Shown: positions 11,738 through 24,600 of the stretch, in pieces | How the letters are laid out: each line of letters begins with the position of its first letter | How positions within the stretch are numbered: the stretch's first letter is position 1 | Assembly (NCBI GenBank): GCA_018806985.1 | Contig: JADANN010000144.1 | Coordinates: 944,501 to 1,008,500 of the forward strand | Origin: Angiostrongylus vasorum | Lineage: Eukaryota; Nematoda; Chromadorea; Rhabditida; Metastrongylidae | DNA length: 64,000 nt | Direction: 5' to 3' | Position numbers and translations under genes: made by a program | Notes under the pieces: model-generated | What the model was told of the DNA's origin: nothing | The model's database searches: none | The model's input: only the letters and a program-made list of their open reading frames with translations

Positions 11738-12611
11738 CAGGGATAATATTGGGACTTTGTTTTATGACGGAGCAGATATAAGAAAAACGGCAATTAGGGC
11801 GATGGGAGGATGAGAATTTACTTATGCTGTATAAAAAAATGTCAACACGTCTTGATTACTGCGGCAATGATTCCGATGAAAACACATTCAGCCTGAAAAC
11901 TTGAACTGTTATATCCAACTTTTCTGTCATAAGATCTTAAAATATTAATGGTCGCCTGTTAATTTCTTAACACCCTAACCACATAACTTTCCGTAATCGT
12001 AGGGTGAAGGCGGAGAGGTTGGTGGCCTCACATGTGCCAAACAAAAATCTAACCCATAGATTCTTGTCCCTTCCTTCTTCAAAGAGGTGGTTCGCTGACG
12101 AACTCCAACAAAGTTGACGACGGTTGTATTTGATTCTGGCGAATTCTTCTTTTCTGGAAAGAGATTAGGGAGCTCTGTGCGGCTGTTTTCATCCGATTTT
12201 TAGTGGATGTTTTTTCGCCGACGAGAATGTCCGATTATATTGGAGAATTGCTTGCGGCCAGCCGTAACATGATGATGGCTTCAGTATTTCTAGCGGTTTA
12301 CGACAATTTTATGCCTAATGGGCTTTAGTCTGAGCATCCCCCGACTCAGATAGCTTCATTCTATTCAGCTCAGATAACATTTTTCATGCGAAGACGTGGC
12401 TTCAGTGTGAATCCTTCGAATCAGACTCTCTGATCCTGTTTCACTTAGGCAACACCTCTTTCGGTTTTTATCTAAGTATTTCGGCCTACATCTTAACGCT
12501 ATCTCATAGTTTTTTCTTAAAGTTTTGTTCTTTGAGCTATTTTATCTGAAAGATTTAACTCACAGGAGCTTCTTCATGACAAAAGTAGAGCTTGCACTTT
12601 GCCTTGTTTAG
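11738..12611. other. No recognised gene
   Basis: AT-rich sequence between an S1 SINE and an R4 copy, with no motif I can name. Confidence 0.45.
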
Positions 12612-13003
12612 TTGCTCCTCCCAACGGTTTACTGCCTCATCGTGGCTGGAGGTGTTCCCTGTGTGTCGGGCTGCGTTGTACAACGGGGGAATTCATTCCC
12701 CTGGCAGGGTCTCCCAAATTGAGAAGAAGTTCCGCCTTTTCATCTGGAAAGCCTTGCTAAGAGTAAACCAGTACCAGGACCCACCACCGTCCTGGTATCA
12801 AAATAGTCGCATGGTGGCAAATCTCCCTCTGATCATCAAGGGAGACGACTGCCTGTGGTGGTGGCGACCTGGGGCAGACTTTGACCACTTCGAGACTCGA
12901 GGGAAACCATGGCTGAGCCAGCAAAACTCCGAAAAATGGAGAATATCCTGGGATCCGCACAACCAGTAGGGACAGGCCGTCCAAATATCAAAGTATCCAA
13001 GTG
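12612..13003 (-). repeat. R4 repeat copy, inverted
   Basis: The reverse complement of the R4 blocks: CGGTTTACTGCCTCATCGTG, CTGGCAGGGTCTCCCAAATT, GTCCTGGTATCAA and TGGCTGAGCCAGCAAAACTC. Read on the + strand, its right end encodes SEKWRISWDPHNQ followed by a stop. This resembles the C-terminal WKRCWGPH motif of RTE-type LINEs. Confidence 0.8.
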
Positions 13004-13703
13004 GTTTAAGATAAAATACACATATATCAACACAAATTATAGCAGTATAAGCTTAGTCCTCTTTAAAAGTTCATATGTAGAAGAAAAAATCTGATGAAAA
13101 AATGTAAAACTATTCGGAACAAGTGTCAGTATTATTTTTTTCCCATTTCTTTAACCAGCATAACTTTTTGTTGTTCCATCTATATTTTTTTCTTCCTATT
13201 CTGTCTGATGTCATTCTTCTTCTTATTTCGAACACTTTACTCGGTTTTGTCAACGTTAAAAGGACTACTAAGACATCATTTTCAATCAACAACTGAGAGT
13301 TTTTTCTTTCTGGGCCTCACATTCCTCGTTATCCTCGGAATTTGATTCCGTTCTTGTCGATATCGTTAGTCTTCGGCAATTTGTGGATCGCTGAATTCCT
13401 GAATCGCCGAAAAAATTTCCCGGTTCATCTTTCTGTCCGTGTTTTAGGGGCACTTTTTAGTTAGTATGTGAAAACCTTAAATTCGCCTTTCATAGTGGTT
13501 CTTTATTTCATCACTGTGCTTCAAACTTTTTTCTATTCATTGGATGTAGCCTGGAAGTAAAATTCGTTTAATGAAGCCTATTTGACTTCTCCCTTTCTCA
13601 AGCTGCTTTTTTTATTGTCCTTCACTCTGAAGTCGTCTAGCGTCTGTTCAGAGCATCTTTTTAGAAGTCCATGAATTTTTGGGTCACAACTGGATCCATA
13701 AAG
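13004..13703. other. No recognised gene
   Basis: T-rich sequence. The Phe-rich open frame at 13094-13345 is compositional. Confidence 0.45.
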
Positions 13704-13985
13704 ATTGTGTTAGAGTGGTTAGTAGTGGATTGCAACACATACGTTTTCGTTGGTTCGACCCTCTGCTTCAGAGTAACCATCCGTTCTACCCGGCCAGGAT
13801 CGACGAATTCGTGCCATACGTGTCTGAGAAGCTAAAAGATGACTGACTTTGTACATCGTACGCCACTGTACGTCATTGTGTACACCAGATGTGCATCCAA
13901 CAAATTTTGCGATGCTACGAATGGGGTCGAATGCATGGCACATTCCTCAGGGATTGATCAATGCCAGACGCTTTCTTTTTTTATC
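13704..13985 (+). repeat. S1 SINE, diverged
   Basis: It starts TGTTAGAGTGGTTAGTAGTG, has a clear B box GGTTCGACCC, and continues through CGATGCTACGAATGGGGTCG to ATTGATCAATGCCAGACGC and a TTTATCC end. Confidence 0.8.
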
Positions 13986-14364
13986 CTACGTCAACGAAAT
14001 TTCTATAGTGGCAATATTTCTCCTAACATCTCGAACATGAACGTTTGTGAATAGATTTAGTCGGTCAGCTGCTTTCTCAGCCGCGTCTGTCCTTGTCCAA
14101 TCATCAGATATGGCCCGTAATCAGGCTCTAGGCAACGAAATTATTTATTTCTGAAGAGAAGCCACTTTGAGAAGTCGAGTTTCGATTGGGTGACGCGTTG
14201 ACTACTTCGCAAATTAACGGACACAAATCAAGCTATGCCATGAGCGTTTCTGCAAATTTTATGTTTCTCTTAGTGAGTTTACCGCAGAATCTACTTTACT
14301 GTAAGGTCCTGATGTCGGTAACAAATTCCTCATTCAACACTAAAGACATCAGTTAGTAAATGAG

Positions 14365-14705
14365 CTAGTGGGAAGCTCAGTAGTTAAAGATGCCGTTCAA
14401 TACGAACAAACCTTTCCATGCTTCCAGGATCGGCAAATCAGTTCTAGCCTTGCCTGATAAGCTCCGATCAACAACGGGCTCTGACTGCATGTGGGAAAGT
14501 CTTGGGAACGCCATATCCATAGGAACGCCATATGTTATCCCAGGATTCCAGCGAGAAAGTACTCGAGCAGAATTCGAGGACAAATATTGGCTAGATGAAG
14601 GATCCTCAAGCAGTAGGCGACTCGACACACAAATCTGAAGACATTCATGGATGAAGGATGCAAAACAATGGGGCAAATGCGAGAATTGCTGGGGCATACA
14701 AAATA
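14365..14705 (+). repeat. S3 SINE, diverged
   Basis: It starts GGGAAGCTCAGTAGTTAAAG (A-box-like) and carries CCAGGATCGGCAAATCAG. It ends with TTCATGGATGAAGGATGC and GAGAATTGCTGGGGCATAC, the S3-type 3' end. Confidence 0.65.
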
Positions 14706-16875
14706 TGTTTAGTCAGAGCTCATAAGCAAGTAAATAAACAATAAAATAAGTAAGATAAACGATGTATTCTGCCACAGCTACCAGTATTGCTTCATTTGAT
14801 CGTCGTTTTATGAAATCGTTGGAAGCGCAGCCTATGTTATTACAAGAAGTAGAATAATGCTAACTAATTGAGAAGATAAATAATAAGTATGAATGATGGG
14901 ATAAAACATAAAAGATGGGGGAAGAAATAAAAGTTAATGTATGAAATCAGAATAGGTGGACTGTGGCGAATTTCTCCACTTTTAACTTTGAAAAATATTG
15001 GTGGTGATAGAGACGATAAGGAAGCAACACCGAGCAAACGTAATTTTCACTTCTTCATACTTGATGGCTACATATTAATGGAAAACGTTAAAATCGTGGT
15101 CTACTCAAGCGAGTCAACCAATTTCTAAGTCAAATAAATCATTTAAACACGAGAAAGAAGGACTGTAACAATAGTAACATTCGTTGGGACGTGGCGAAGG
15201 AAACTTTTAGTCCTGACTTTTCAGACAATGTCTAACTTCGGCTTTAATAATCAGCGCTATGGTTTATAGATAACTTTGCACGAGGTTGTTACATATCTTT
15301 GTTCCGGGCCACATTCAGGCACTTTCTGGTTCTTCAGATCCACGTCGTGATTCGAACTCAGTGTTCAAAAAAAGGACAGTGCCAGTCAGGACAGTTCATT
15401 GGTACGGTGGTCCAGCCTATCCGGTTCGGTTGAATGTGGAGACTGTAGAAGACCTTAGAAGACCAAAATCGAAAGAAGAGACAACGCTGTCAAGACCAGA
15501 CTGCTTTTCTGACTCAGACGAAATCATCGTGGCTCTGATGAAGGCGAAACTGCCGAAATATTGACCGTAGTGATGATTTTCAACAAGCTCGTGCAAGCTC
15601 ATCAATACTGCGAAACAACAGGATTTTTCTTTCTACGAGGCTGTACGTTCGCTATTTTCGTTCTAACCATTTCACTTCAGGCGCTTGCTACCTCAAGGTT
15701 CAATACTGCAATTATGTTATTCATTTGGCCGAAATGACCACACTTGCCATCATTAAGTCGCCAACGACGAACATTCTCCAAAAAATTACGCAGTAGTTGC
15801 GTTTGTCGCAAAGTTAATTCTGCTTACGCTTTCCTCATCAAGTCGCTTCTCTGATTCTTCCATTTTTTCTCTCCTTCTCAATTTTTCAGACCGGCAAATA
15901 GGATTATTTCGTGGTGTGTTATGGGCGTATTCTAGCAATTCTACTATAAGATTTCTATACATATATTGGCATCGTTTCGTAATCTCTCTCTTTTTCTTCG
16001 CCGGCTATCCGTCTTCCAGTCATCATCACCTTCTTCATGGTCATCGGCCTCATCATAAAAAATGTCTAAAAGGGAACAGAAAGTTTAAGATGGTGTCGAG
16101 ATATTCGTGTTATTTTTTGCGCCGACATATTTTTGCACTTAAAGTTTTCATAGATATGTCCGTTGCTATTAAGAACTCATCAACTAAACGGATGTTATGC
16201 TGGTATCGAGGGATTTCATTAGCGTAAAAAAGAAAGGCATTATCGGAGCAATTTCGAAAAATTCGAACTAATTGTGTGAACGAGAACAGAAATGACACTT
16301 ATGAAAAGATTTCAATGAAGAACAGTGCTGAGGTTCTAAATCACAGGCAGTTTTATCTAGATTCCTCAACATGATATGCTAGGAATTCCGCTCTGTTAGC
16401 ACTTTCTTCTTCACTGGAAAACCTGTCCCGGTTTTTCCAATCCTTAGAGGATGATGCGTTTTCGCTTGCTTGTTTGCCTTGATCAAATCGTTTACGAGCG
16501 AATTCCATTAGGCTAAGCTCCAAAAGCAAACATTATATTGTATCATGCTATATTTCTATACTATGTTATACTATATTCATAGTAACACAGAACCTCATTG
16601 ACACTTTCTTGATGACACCTAGTTTTCTTCGCTCGTGTTATGAACTGTAATGAGTTCATATCGGCTACAGTGTACACCCACTGGCTACCCGCCTCTTTCG
16701 CTGCGTTCTTCTTTTTTTCATGATTTGCTCTTTGCTCTTCCCTTGTGTAGCAACTTTCATTTGGTAGCAGTTTATGTTTTTCTCATATGACTTGGTCAAC
16801 TTTTTTTCAATCATGCAGTCCGCGCTAACCAAAGCAACAGAACGGATTAAACCATGAGTTGATACATCAATACAT
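14706..16875. other. No recognised gene
   Basis: AT-rich DNA. The + open frame 15286-15564 is the most protein-like frame in the stretch, ending in DSDEIIVALMKAKLPKY, but it has no recognisable domain, no flanking exons and no relatives I can name. Confidence 0.4.
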
Positions 16876-17000
16876 TCGCGTAAGTCATTATTTGGCCAAC
16901 TATGCACTCAATCACCTCTGCGATGCTACGAATTGGGTGGGATGCATAGCGCAATCCTAAGAGATTGTTCAATACCAGACACTTTGTCCCTTATCCTCCT
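16876..17000 (+). repeat. S1 SINE, 5'-truncated
   Basis: Only the 3' half is present: CATTATTTGGCCAACTATGC, GCGATGCTACGAATTGGGTG and a CCCTTATCCTCC tail. Confidence 0.7.
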
Positions 17001-17444
17001 TAAATGACAATATTGATTACAGTAATAATGAAAGCAAAAGGATTTCAGTACTATGTTGTTGTTTTTAGCGGTGCGAAATGATCAAAATAGCTGATGTTTA
17101 GTGTGAATCGAATGTTGATGAGAGGCGACGAGTCAACAAATTCTATGACGATGATGAAAATCGAATGCAATGTTGATGTTGGGATGTGGGCAGAGGTGAT
17201 TTGATTATAAGCCCTAAGCGCGAAAGTCGCTACGCCATGCAGCAGCAGTCGCCGTCATCGGCAGCACTCCAACCCCTCATCGAGGCTCGGCCGTCTTCTA
17301 CGATCCATGTTTGTAGTGCGCTCCAGTAACAGACAACATACATCTTCTTGATCTTTCACCGTAACAACACATTCCACTGTGTTTTTGGGATTCGTTCAAG
17401 CTACTTATGAGACATCATTTTTTATTTTTTTATTTTTTATTTCA

Positions 17445-17652
17445 CATGATCCATGAGCCGTCATCACGTGTACTGTGCGGATCCCAGTACTTCATGCGTT
17501 GGATTGGTTTTCCTCGCATTCGTCATCCACAATGGAACATTTAGTGTTTTGTTTGGGCTACTGCTTGCGGGCTTTGTGAATATCGTAGAATGCTGGTCGA
17601 GTCGATTCTCCCTACAATCTTTAGCATACAGAACAACAGGGTGTTCCCACGT
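17445..17652 (-). repeat. S3 SINE 3' part
   Basis: It matches 466-670 in blocks: GTGCGGATCCCAGTACTTC, CTCGCATTCGTCATCCAC and CGTAGAATGCTGGTCGAGTC. The tRNA-like 5' end is missing. Confidence 0.7.
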
Positions 17653-18808
17653 ATGACGTTATTCGTTCCGATATTTTAACATTTCAACGTTCCTTTTAAC
17701 AAATCAATCAACAAATTTAACTTTTAACAAAAAAAAGGTCAACTCTTTCTTGTCTAAGTGTACAGTATTTTTTCCGAGAAAGCGGTCGAGTACTTTTCCT
17801 ATATCTTTAACATTTACGATTCCTTCTTTGTCATGATTCATTAGTTTCCACACTGCTGGTTATTTTATTCGTTGCGGAAATTTTTCTCTAATTAGGTGAT
17901 CAGAAGACACCTAAATGGGATTTCTTCAATGTTTTATTTGGTGGAATGAATAGAAGCGTCGTTGTCCATTTTATTCACTACCGTATATCAATGTTTGTTC
18001 ATTTTATTAGTAAACATGTAATTATCCATTAAGGAAGGAGCAAGGAATGACAGAAGGAGAAGAACAGGAAAAGAGAGAGCTATTAAGCTGAATCGAAATC
18101 GATCACACTTAGGAATATCCCCCTACCAGAATTCTAACGATATCATAGAATAATCGTAATAATAATATAGTTCACATATGTTAGCGTAAATCAATGAAAG
18201 ATGCACTTTCTCGTCATTGAAGTAGATGAATGAACAGAAAAAAGCGTACCGATAATGAAGGATAATCTTGAAGTTTACAGTTCCAATGAGGACGTCAGCT
18301 TCCTGGTCTTTGCTATTTTTCTCCCTGAATTTTAAATTTCCACTTGTAGTTTTTTCCATTTGTCTATTCGAAAGCGATGATGTCCTCGAATGCGTTGTTG
18401 ATGTATTTGGCCGCAGGAATATCGTTTCATCAATAATCACTATTGTCGTTGATAGTGGATAGCAGTTTCCTTTAAATATATAACCACATCTGGAGTGCTG
18501 CTTCTCTCTTTTCCATTTGGCCGATTTTCCTTCAGGAAATGCGGTTGAGATTCTGATTGCTCAAGTATTTCTAAGAGCCGACGTATCGGGAACGTTTTCT
18601 GGTAGCAAACAACGATCTTGAGATGTATACACGTAGCAGTGAGAACTGCTAGAACTTATTTACATTTCAAAGACGGCTTCAAGGAAGACAAAGTCGTCGA
18701 AATGTTGGCTGAATATAGTTCTCTTGCGTATCAACTTGGTGGTACCTTATCATTGAAAGAATGCATGTTTATTTATAGCCCTTTGAACTCTGTTTACGGT
18801 AATTCCCA
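17653..18808. other. No recognised gene
   Basis: AT-rich DNA. The overlapping open frames at 18123 (-) and 18268 (+) have no domain I recognise. Confidence 0.45.
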
Positions 18809-18897
18809 CAACCGACTTTCTATCAACCTCGGCATTGATTAAATAGTTCTCGATATTCTTGAGAAGCAAAGACGAGGTGTTACTTACTAATTTTACC
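18809..18897 (+). repeat. Penelope-like terminal-type repeat, left arm of inverted pair
   Basis: It contains CGACTTTCTATCAACCTCGG and AAGACGAGGTGTTACTTACT. The reverse complement recurs at 19190-19292. A related sequence flanks the Penelope-like coding fragment at 25.07 kb, hence the tentative family assignment. Confidence 0.55.
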
Positions 18898-18909
18898 AAA
18901 CCTTACTTA

Positions 18910-19173
18910 AAGGATAAAAAGGAGAAGCTCTTCGGCGTTGATCATTCTCTGAGGGATGCGCCATACATTCGACTTCCTTAAGCATCGTTACTTGCTACTG
19001 GATGCATATCTAGCGTTTGCTATGACTCGCGGTGGCTTACCGATGTATCGGGCCAGTGCGTCTCGTACCAGTTTGCTGACCCCGGAGGGAAGGAAGGCTT
19101 GGTGAGCAATGGGTGCGGGGATCGATTCCACGTGTGTGTTGTAAGGCGCGTTCGACCACTGCACCACCACCCT
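18910..19173 (-). repeat. S1 SINE inserted between inverted arms
   Basis: A near-complete S1 on the minus strand, from GGATAAAAAGG at the left to TGGTGGTGCAGTGG (reverse complement) at the right. It is flanked by AAACCTTACTTA at 18898-18909 and AAATCTTACTTA at 19174-19185, an 11-of-12 target-site duplication. Confidence 0.85.
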
Positions 19174-19189
19174 AAATCTTACTTAGTAA

Positions 19190-19292
19190 TTTAAAAGTTA
19201 TTTAGTAAAGTAACACCTCGTGTTTGCTCAAAGAGAATATCGAGAACTACTTTATCAGCGCCGAGGTTAATAGAAAGTCGACCTGTTTACGG
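19190..19292 (-). repeat. Penelope-like terminal-type repeat, right arm
   Basis: Inverted counterpart of 18809-18897, sharing AGTAACACCTCGTGTTTGC, AATATCGAGAACTACTTTAT and GAGGTTAATAGAAAGTCG. Confidence 0.55.
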
Positions 19293-19651
19293 TATTTGAT
19301 CACAGAATTTCTATTCCTTATGTTTTTTATTTCGCCAAATTTTGTTTGAGGTACATATTGCTTTAAAAAGTAGATCAGTCGTTGCCAGAAATAGTACAGA
19401 AGCGTAACATAATTTTCAAAATTGGCAGTATTATCTCTCATTTCTTATCCCTGAAAGTCCTCTGACTTGCGTATGAGTTCGTCTTTAACTTGGCGATTTC
19501 GTCTTTTTTATGAATAGTTTAACACTTGCTGACCCTATTCTCTGTAGATTCCTGCGATACCCGTGTGAAAGCGCTGCTTGGTGTTCACCCCTGGCAGTAA
19601 CCGGCCTTTATAAGTCGAAGACGGTTTCTAACACACTAATTTGATGTTAGT

Positions 19652-19765
19652 TTGCCTACTCCGGAAATATGAGAGGTTTGGTTGGCTCGGAGAACGTTCG
19701 AACCAACGACCACATGTATATTCCAACTCGTCTAACCACTGCGCTGCGCTATCTGCGCTCCGCTG
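19652..19765 (-). repeat. SINE head, tRNA-like part only
   Basis: On the minus strand it has an A-box-like TAGCGCAGCGCAGTGGTTAG followed by GGTTCGAACG and the start of the S1/S3 core. It lacks a convincing acceptor stem and continues into SINE sequence, so I do not call it a functional tRNA. Confidence 0.55.
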
Positions 19766-21258
19766 AAAATATCAGTACCGCTTTTTGCTAAAAATAGCCT
19801 CCTTTTCTCATTTTGCTGAATTTTTGCTGGATCAATAATTTGCTATTATTGGAAGGACCAGTCCATTGTTAGTTCATTTATTGTCGTCCATTGTTCTTAA
19901 TTTTATTATCGCTTAATCTACTTTACATTAGATGATGAAACGATGCCATTTCCCGAACTTCCAGTTCGTCCTTGCCTTATTAAGTCAGTAATCGTCTGCT
20001 GTTCAACATTATAAATTTCATTATGTTTCCACATGAAGCGGCAACAAGTCGATGAGCGGGAAAAGAACATCAAGTGCCTGCAGAGCCTTCATAATCAACC
20101 GCTACGACGACGTCACCATCTACAGTAACCGAGGCTTTCAACACATGGAAAGCTTGCTTGTGTTGATCGTGAATGATGCTCAAATTAAGTGGCTTTTCTT
20201 TGTTACAGCACTTGGGAAATATATGATCCACCTAGACAGAATTTCACAGCAGCGTTTGACAAAAGCGAGTCACGTAATCCTATAACATGGTAGAAATGGT
20301 CCCATAGGGTCTGAGAACCATAGAAGAAATTTATCTCCACTCTCGTCTCTGCATGTTGAAGAGGTTTCCTTCAAATGCATATTCGTTTTCATTCTCCAAT
20401 ACCGCCATATTGCAACTGGAGGGGAGGAAATTGGGTTTCTGGTGCTGTTTCTGAATGTTCAAAACCAATACGCAGTGGTAAAATTTCACCTCTTCAGTAG
20501 AATCTCTCGAGTTGGGAAAGAGTTAGATGTGTACATTCTGATGCCTAGTTAATAAAAAACTCCGCATGACGAGGAAGTTTAATGAGCTGCTCTTGGTAAT
20601 CTTCAGTAGAAATAAACGACCACATGTTGAAAATAGGAGACTCCACACGTCCCTCGAGCAAGCGAAGTCCATTGGCTAGCTCTAGCATGCAGTAGGGGGT
20701 GAACAGAGAATTTAGTGATCCTGTTCAACGTACTTGATTTGTAATGGAACTACAGGTGAGACAAGTGAGAGATGATATGCTTTTCTTCAAAAAATTCAAT
20801 ATAATTGAACTTATGAGTTTCTGAGTTCCTTGAAGATTTTAGTTATGGACATGTCCAAAATACTTCCCTATGCAGTTAATCTTCGTGGATGAAGAAATTC
20901 CGAGATATCTACGAGTGTTAGTGAGGTATTGCGTCGTCTATAACTCGATTCACTCAGAGAAATACCGCTTCAAGAAGTATTTAAAGTAACTATGTCTATG
21001 AAAACTATCACATATTTTTTAAGGCGTATATGCTTTGAATAGATGATTCAAATAAAGTATAATTATAATTTCTACATTATATTAGTGCCTATGTATTATT
21101 ACGTTATATTATTATTATTTTACTCATTATTTTACATTGTACTGTTGGTATTTCATTATTATTTTCACATTATATTGATATAGTTATGGTTCCATTATGC
21201 TAGCACTAGTCATTTTTACACTGTTGTTACACTTCTACAATGGTAATATATTAGTGTC
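19766..21258. other. No confident gene
   Basis: AT-rich DNA. A minus-strand frame open for 58 codons (20,553-20,726, no Met start) is listed as a low-interest observation. Nothing else is recognised. Confidence 0.4.
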
Positions 21259-21640
21259 AGGGGCGGTTAGCTCAATGTTAGTGATGACGACCATTACAAA
21301 GATGGTTTTGGTTCGACTCACCCAGCACACCAATCCGCTAATCCTTCCGGGTTGCCACCAGACTTGTTTGGGAAACGTTCACTTTCTGCAAAGCAAGTAA
21401 GAACGCTCTAGTCCGGCTATTTCAGGACTCCACTGAGAATCGACTCGACCAACAGCATTCATCGACATTCATGACAAAAGGAAAGTCCTCAAGCAGAACT
21501 CAAAGGCACACGAAAAAATTGTAAGACCTTCGTGGATGATGGATGCGAGGAAAGCGAATCGAATGTGAGAAGTGCTGGGATCCGCATAGTGGATGCGAAA
21601 GACGGGTGGTATGGAATAAAATGGAAATGTATCGGTGGCA
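21259..21640 (+). repeat. S3 SINE, near full length
   Basis: It starts GGGGCGGTTAGCTCAATG, has TTTTGGTTCGACTCACCC (B box) and ACTTGTTTGGGAAACG. It ends CGTGGATGATGGATGCGAGG then GAAGTGCTGGGATCCGCA. Best + strand reference for S3. Confidence 0.82.
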
Positions 21641-23599
21641 TAGTGGATGTGACATGTTGCAGTGGTTTAATTCATAGATGAAAAAAGTGGGGCAAACCCT
21701 CGTTATTTATGGTGTTTTGTTTTAATATACGATAGGAATGGCCATTTTCGCCACGCTAAATTGCTGAGAACAAGCATTTACTAAAATTCATGTGCTTGAG
21801 ATGTTGTTTTCGAGTGCCGGCCGTGCTACCACTCACTTAGTTAAGTGAGCCGAATGCTAAGCGCCGAACGCTCAACCCATCCGCAGATTGCAAAAGAGTT
21901 CTTCACTTAGCTAAGCAGTTCTCGGAGCCATCCTTAAATTAATTTTATCGCTATCCTTTTAGTACGATCCAAGTAGCATTTATCGCGGATAGTTGATAAT
22001 CAGAGCTTATCATTCTGGATCATGAATCATCTGTCTATTTGCTGTTGCTCTTTGCGGAAGTATATTTATAACTTAGGTAGATGCTTCTTCGTAGACTTCA
22101 ACTGCTCAATGTGACTCTTAGTCGACGTTTCTTCCGGAAAATCCTCGGATTCGAATGAATAATTCGCCATGATTATGGATTTCGCTCAAGTGAAGGACGT
22201 TGAACCGAGAAAGAAGGAAAGTGGCGCCTTTCTAAGGTGTGCCAATAAGAGATTAGAAATGGATCAGCTCTATTTGATAGAAGGCTCCCAATGTGAGCCC
22301 TGAATCGAATGAGTAGTATATTATTTGGAACGCGATTAGGGGTCGATTCCGACAAACGTAAAGAAGACCCACGTTTAGAACCGTGACAGAGCGAGATCCC
22401 GAAGCTACTCGTCACTGCACACAGCTCCCTACTGCATAACTCTGTTGGCTACTTAAAGACGAGTACTCGCTGGTCACAAATGCTAGGAAACAAAGGATCA
22501 TCACTCGAAAAATATGGAGTTCTTCGTATCTCACGGATTAGAAGAGATTACTGGGTAGCTCTAACATGGGCAAAGACAAATAAACATCTTAGTGGCTCTT
22601 GGTTAAACCCTCGTTGTTTTTCAGGATTACCAGTGACACATGTGAAGTCATCTTAAGAGCTCTTATCGAAATCAATGCGCAACGTCTTAAGTGAATCGAC
22701 AAAGCCAATCGTTTTATCTTTGATGAAATCCTTGTTAGTGTTTATCACAAATGTGTTTAGGTAATGTTGTTCAGACTCAGCGACAAACCTATGCATGCTT
22801 CCTAGCTGCATTGTTGCTTTTTCTAATAATATGTAAATCTTCTAGAACTTATTAGAGTCTTTGAGAGCCTCTTTTTATTAACTTTATTTATTGATCGACA
22901 AAGCTGTTGATGGAGCAACGTTCACATCCAGTACACCATCAGCACCTACGCTGCAGCTTTCAAGACGGAATCATTTCTTCTATACGTTAATCTCACACAC
23001 AATACTATTATATGATTACTGAAATCATGTATGCCAATTTTGCCCTACGACTTTTCATGCAACAAACTCATTCAAGCCACTGAGTTCAACAATAACGTTA
23101 GAATTAATTATGGAAGACGTTTATTTTCGTTGGTATATTAAAGCTAGTTTTTAGCAGATAATGATTTTTCGAGTGTGAAATAGAACTTTTTTCCTTCCTC
23201 TACATAAGGCTATTCCAATTAAAATAGCCATATAGTTCTTTTGATATGTCAATATATTAATAAAAATCTATGAAATAGATTAGCTTTGCAACCATCGATT
23301 ATCTTGAAGTTCTCGGATGAAGTTCCTCTTATGAACAATGAAATAGTCTTATTTACTCTCACGTTTCAGTTCGTGATATCCATTATTCCACAACAATACG
23401 TCTGTGTACAAATTATGCGCACGTATTCTGCTGGCATGATCTACTAACGTGAGAACCCACCAGAAGCACGTCGTCTGGAGTGGTAGTTATCGCTGTTCTC
23501 TCTCACTGTCATTATCTTCAAAGTACACCCATTGCTTGGAGCGTTTTTATGGATGTGCATATGATCCAAACCATGAATGAATTTTAACTTATTATTTAC
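21641..23599. other. No recognised gene
   Basis: AT-rich DNA with no domain, RNA gene or repeat family that I can support. Confidence 0.45.
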
Positions 23600-23905
23600 T
23601 GCCTACTCTTTTTTAACGGCAGGGTATTTATTGCGAAATATAACTTTGATGATGCTGAGATATTTGCAAAACTCCGGACCGCAGGTGTCTGCGGTGGGGA
23701 GCCAACGCGCTATTGTCCTTTTCGGAGAGTAACGCGTTCGCATGTGGGTTCTTCGTTTCGTCTTCCCTCAGCTAGTTCTATCGATCATTTGCCATTAGCA
23801 ATCACCCGCGTTACTCCCCGGAAAGGACAATAGCGCGTTCGTTCCCATCGCAGACACCTGCGGTCCGGAGTTTTGCAAATATCTCAGCATCATCATGAAT
23901 GAATT
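23600..23905. repeat. S2 inverted pair (foldback)
   Basis: The left arm has GATGCTGAGATATTTGCAAA and CTCCGGACCGCAGGTGTCTG. The right arm is its reverse complement (CAGACACCTGCGGTCCGGAG, TTTGCAAATATCTCAGCATC), with under 100 bp between the core repeats. The transcript would form a long hairpin. Confidence 0.85.
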
Positions 23906-24274
23906 GTTCTACCCTGAAACGGAAGCGACAATGTGTCGTTAGCTGGGTTAGACAGCTTTACGAACGTTCATTGGTCTGTTTTCATGTTGCAGATATCGTC
24001 TGAATACGTCGTTCGGATCGCCTATTTATCAAGAGCGTCCAGAATCGAGACTAACCGACTACTCGGAAGTTCACTGAGTTTCGCGCCTCGTTCATGAACG
24101 AAACCCTAGGGAGTAGCCGGCTGCTGTTGGGTTTTTTCACTCTGAATGATGACTTTCCACACGTTATGGCCTTCACATACACAGTTTTAGTGTTCTTTGT
24201 TGTTTACCAGTTTAGTTCACCACCTTTTCTTTAGATATTGTACTATTCTTAACTCTACGAGCTTATTTTCCCTA

Positions 24275-24600
24275 ATAGACGCTGAGATATTTGCATAACT
24301 CTGGGACTGCTGATGTCTGTGATGGGGATCGAACCCTCTATTACCTTCTCGGGAAGCTAACGCTTTCGCCACCACATCATTTGGGTGCTTCGTTTCGCTT
24401 TTCTCTCAACTAGTTTTCTATCGATCAGTGATATCAGCAATCACCTGCCAACGGGATTGACCTGGGGAACCCAAGTGGCCTTGAACAGAGTTAAGCTGAG
24501 GCTGTAGTCGAAATTAAAATGTTAACTTAATAATAATTAGCTCAATAGCACAACTTATATAATACCTTGCCGTGAAAAAATTGTTGTAGGCAGTAAATAA
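24275..24600 (-). repeat. S2 family element, near full length
   Basis: Read on the minus strand it goes from CTACAGCCTCAGCTTAACTC, through GATTGCTGATATCACTGATC and the tRNA-like part ending GGGTTCGATCCCC, to TATGCAAATATCTCAGCG. A CCTTGCCGTGAAAA...GGCAGTAAATAAA tail adjoins it on the right in opposite sense. Confidence 0.8.
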
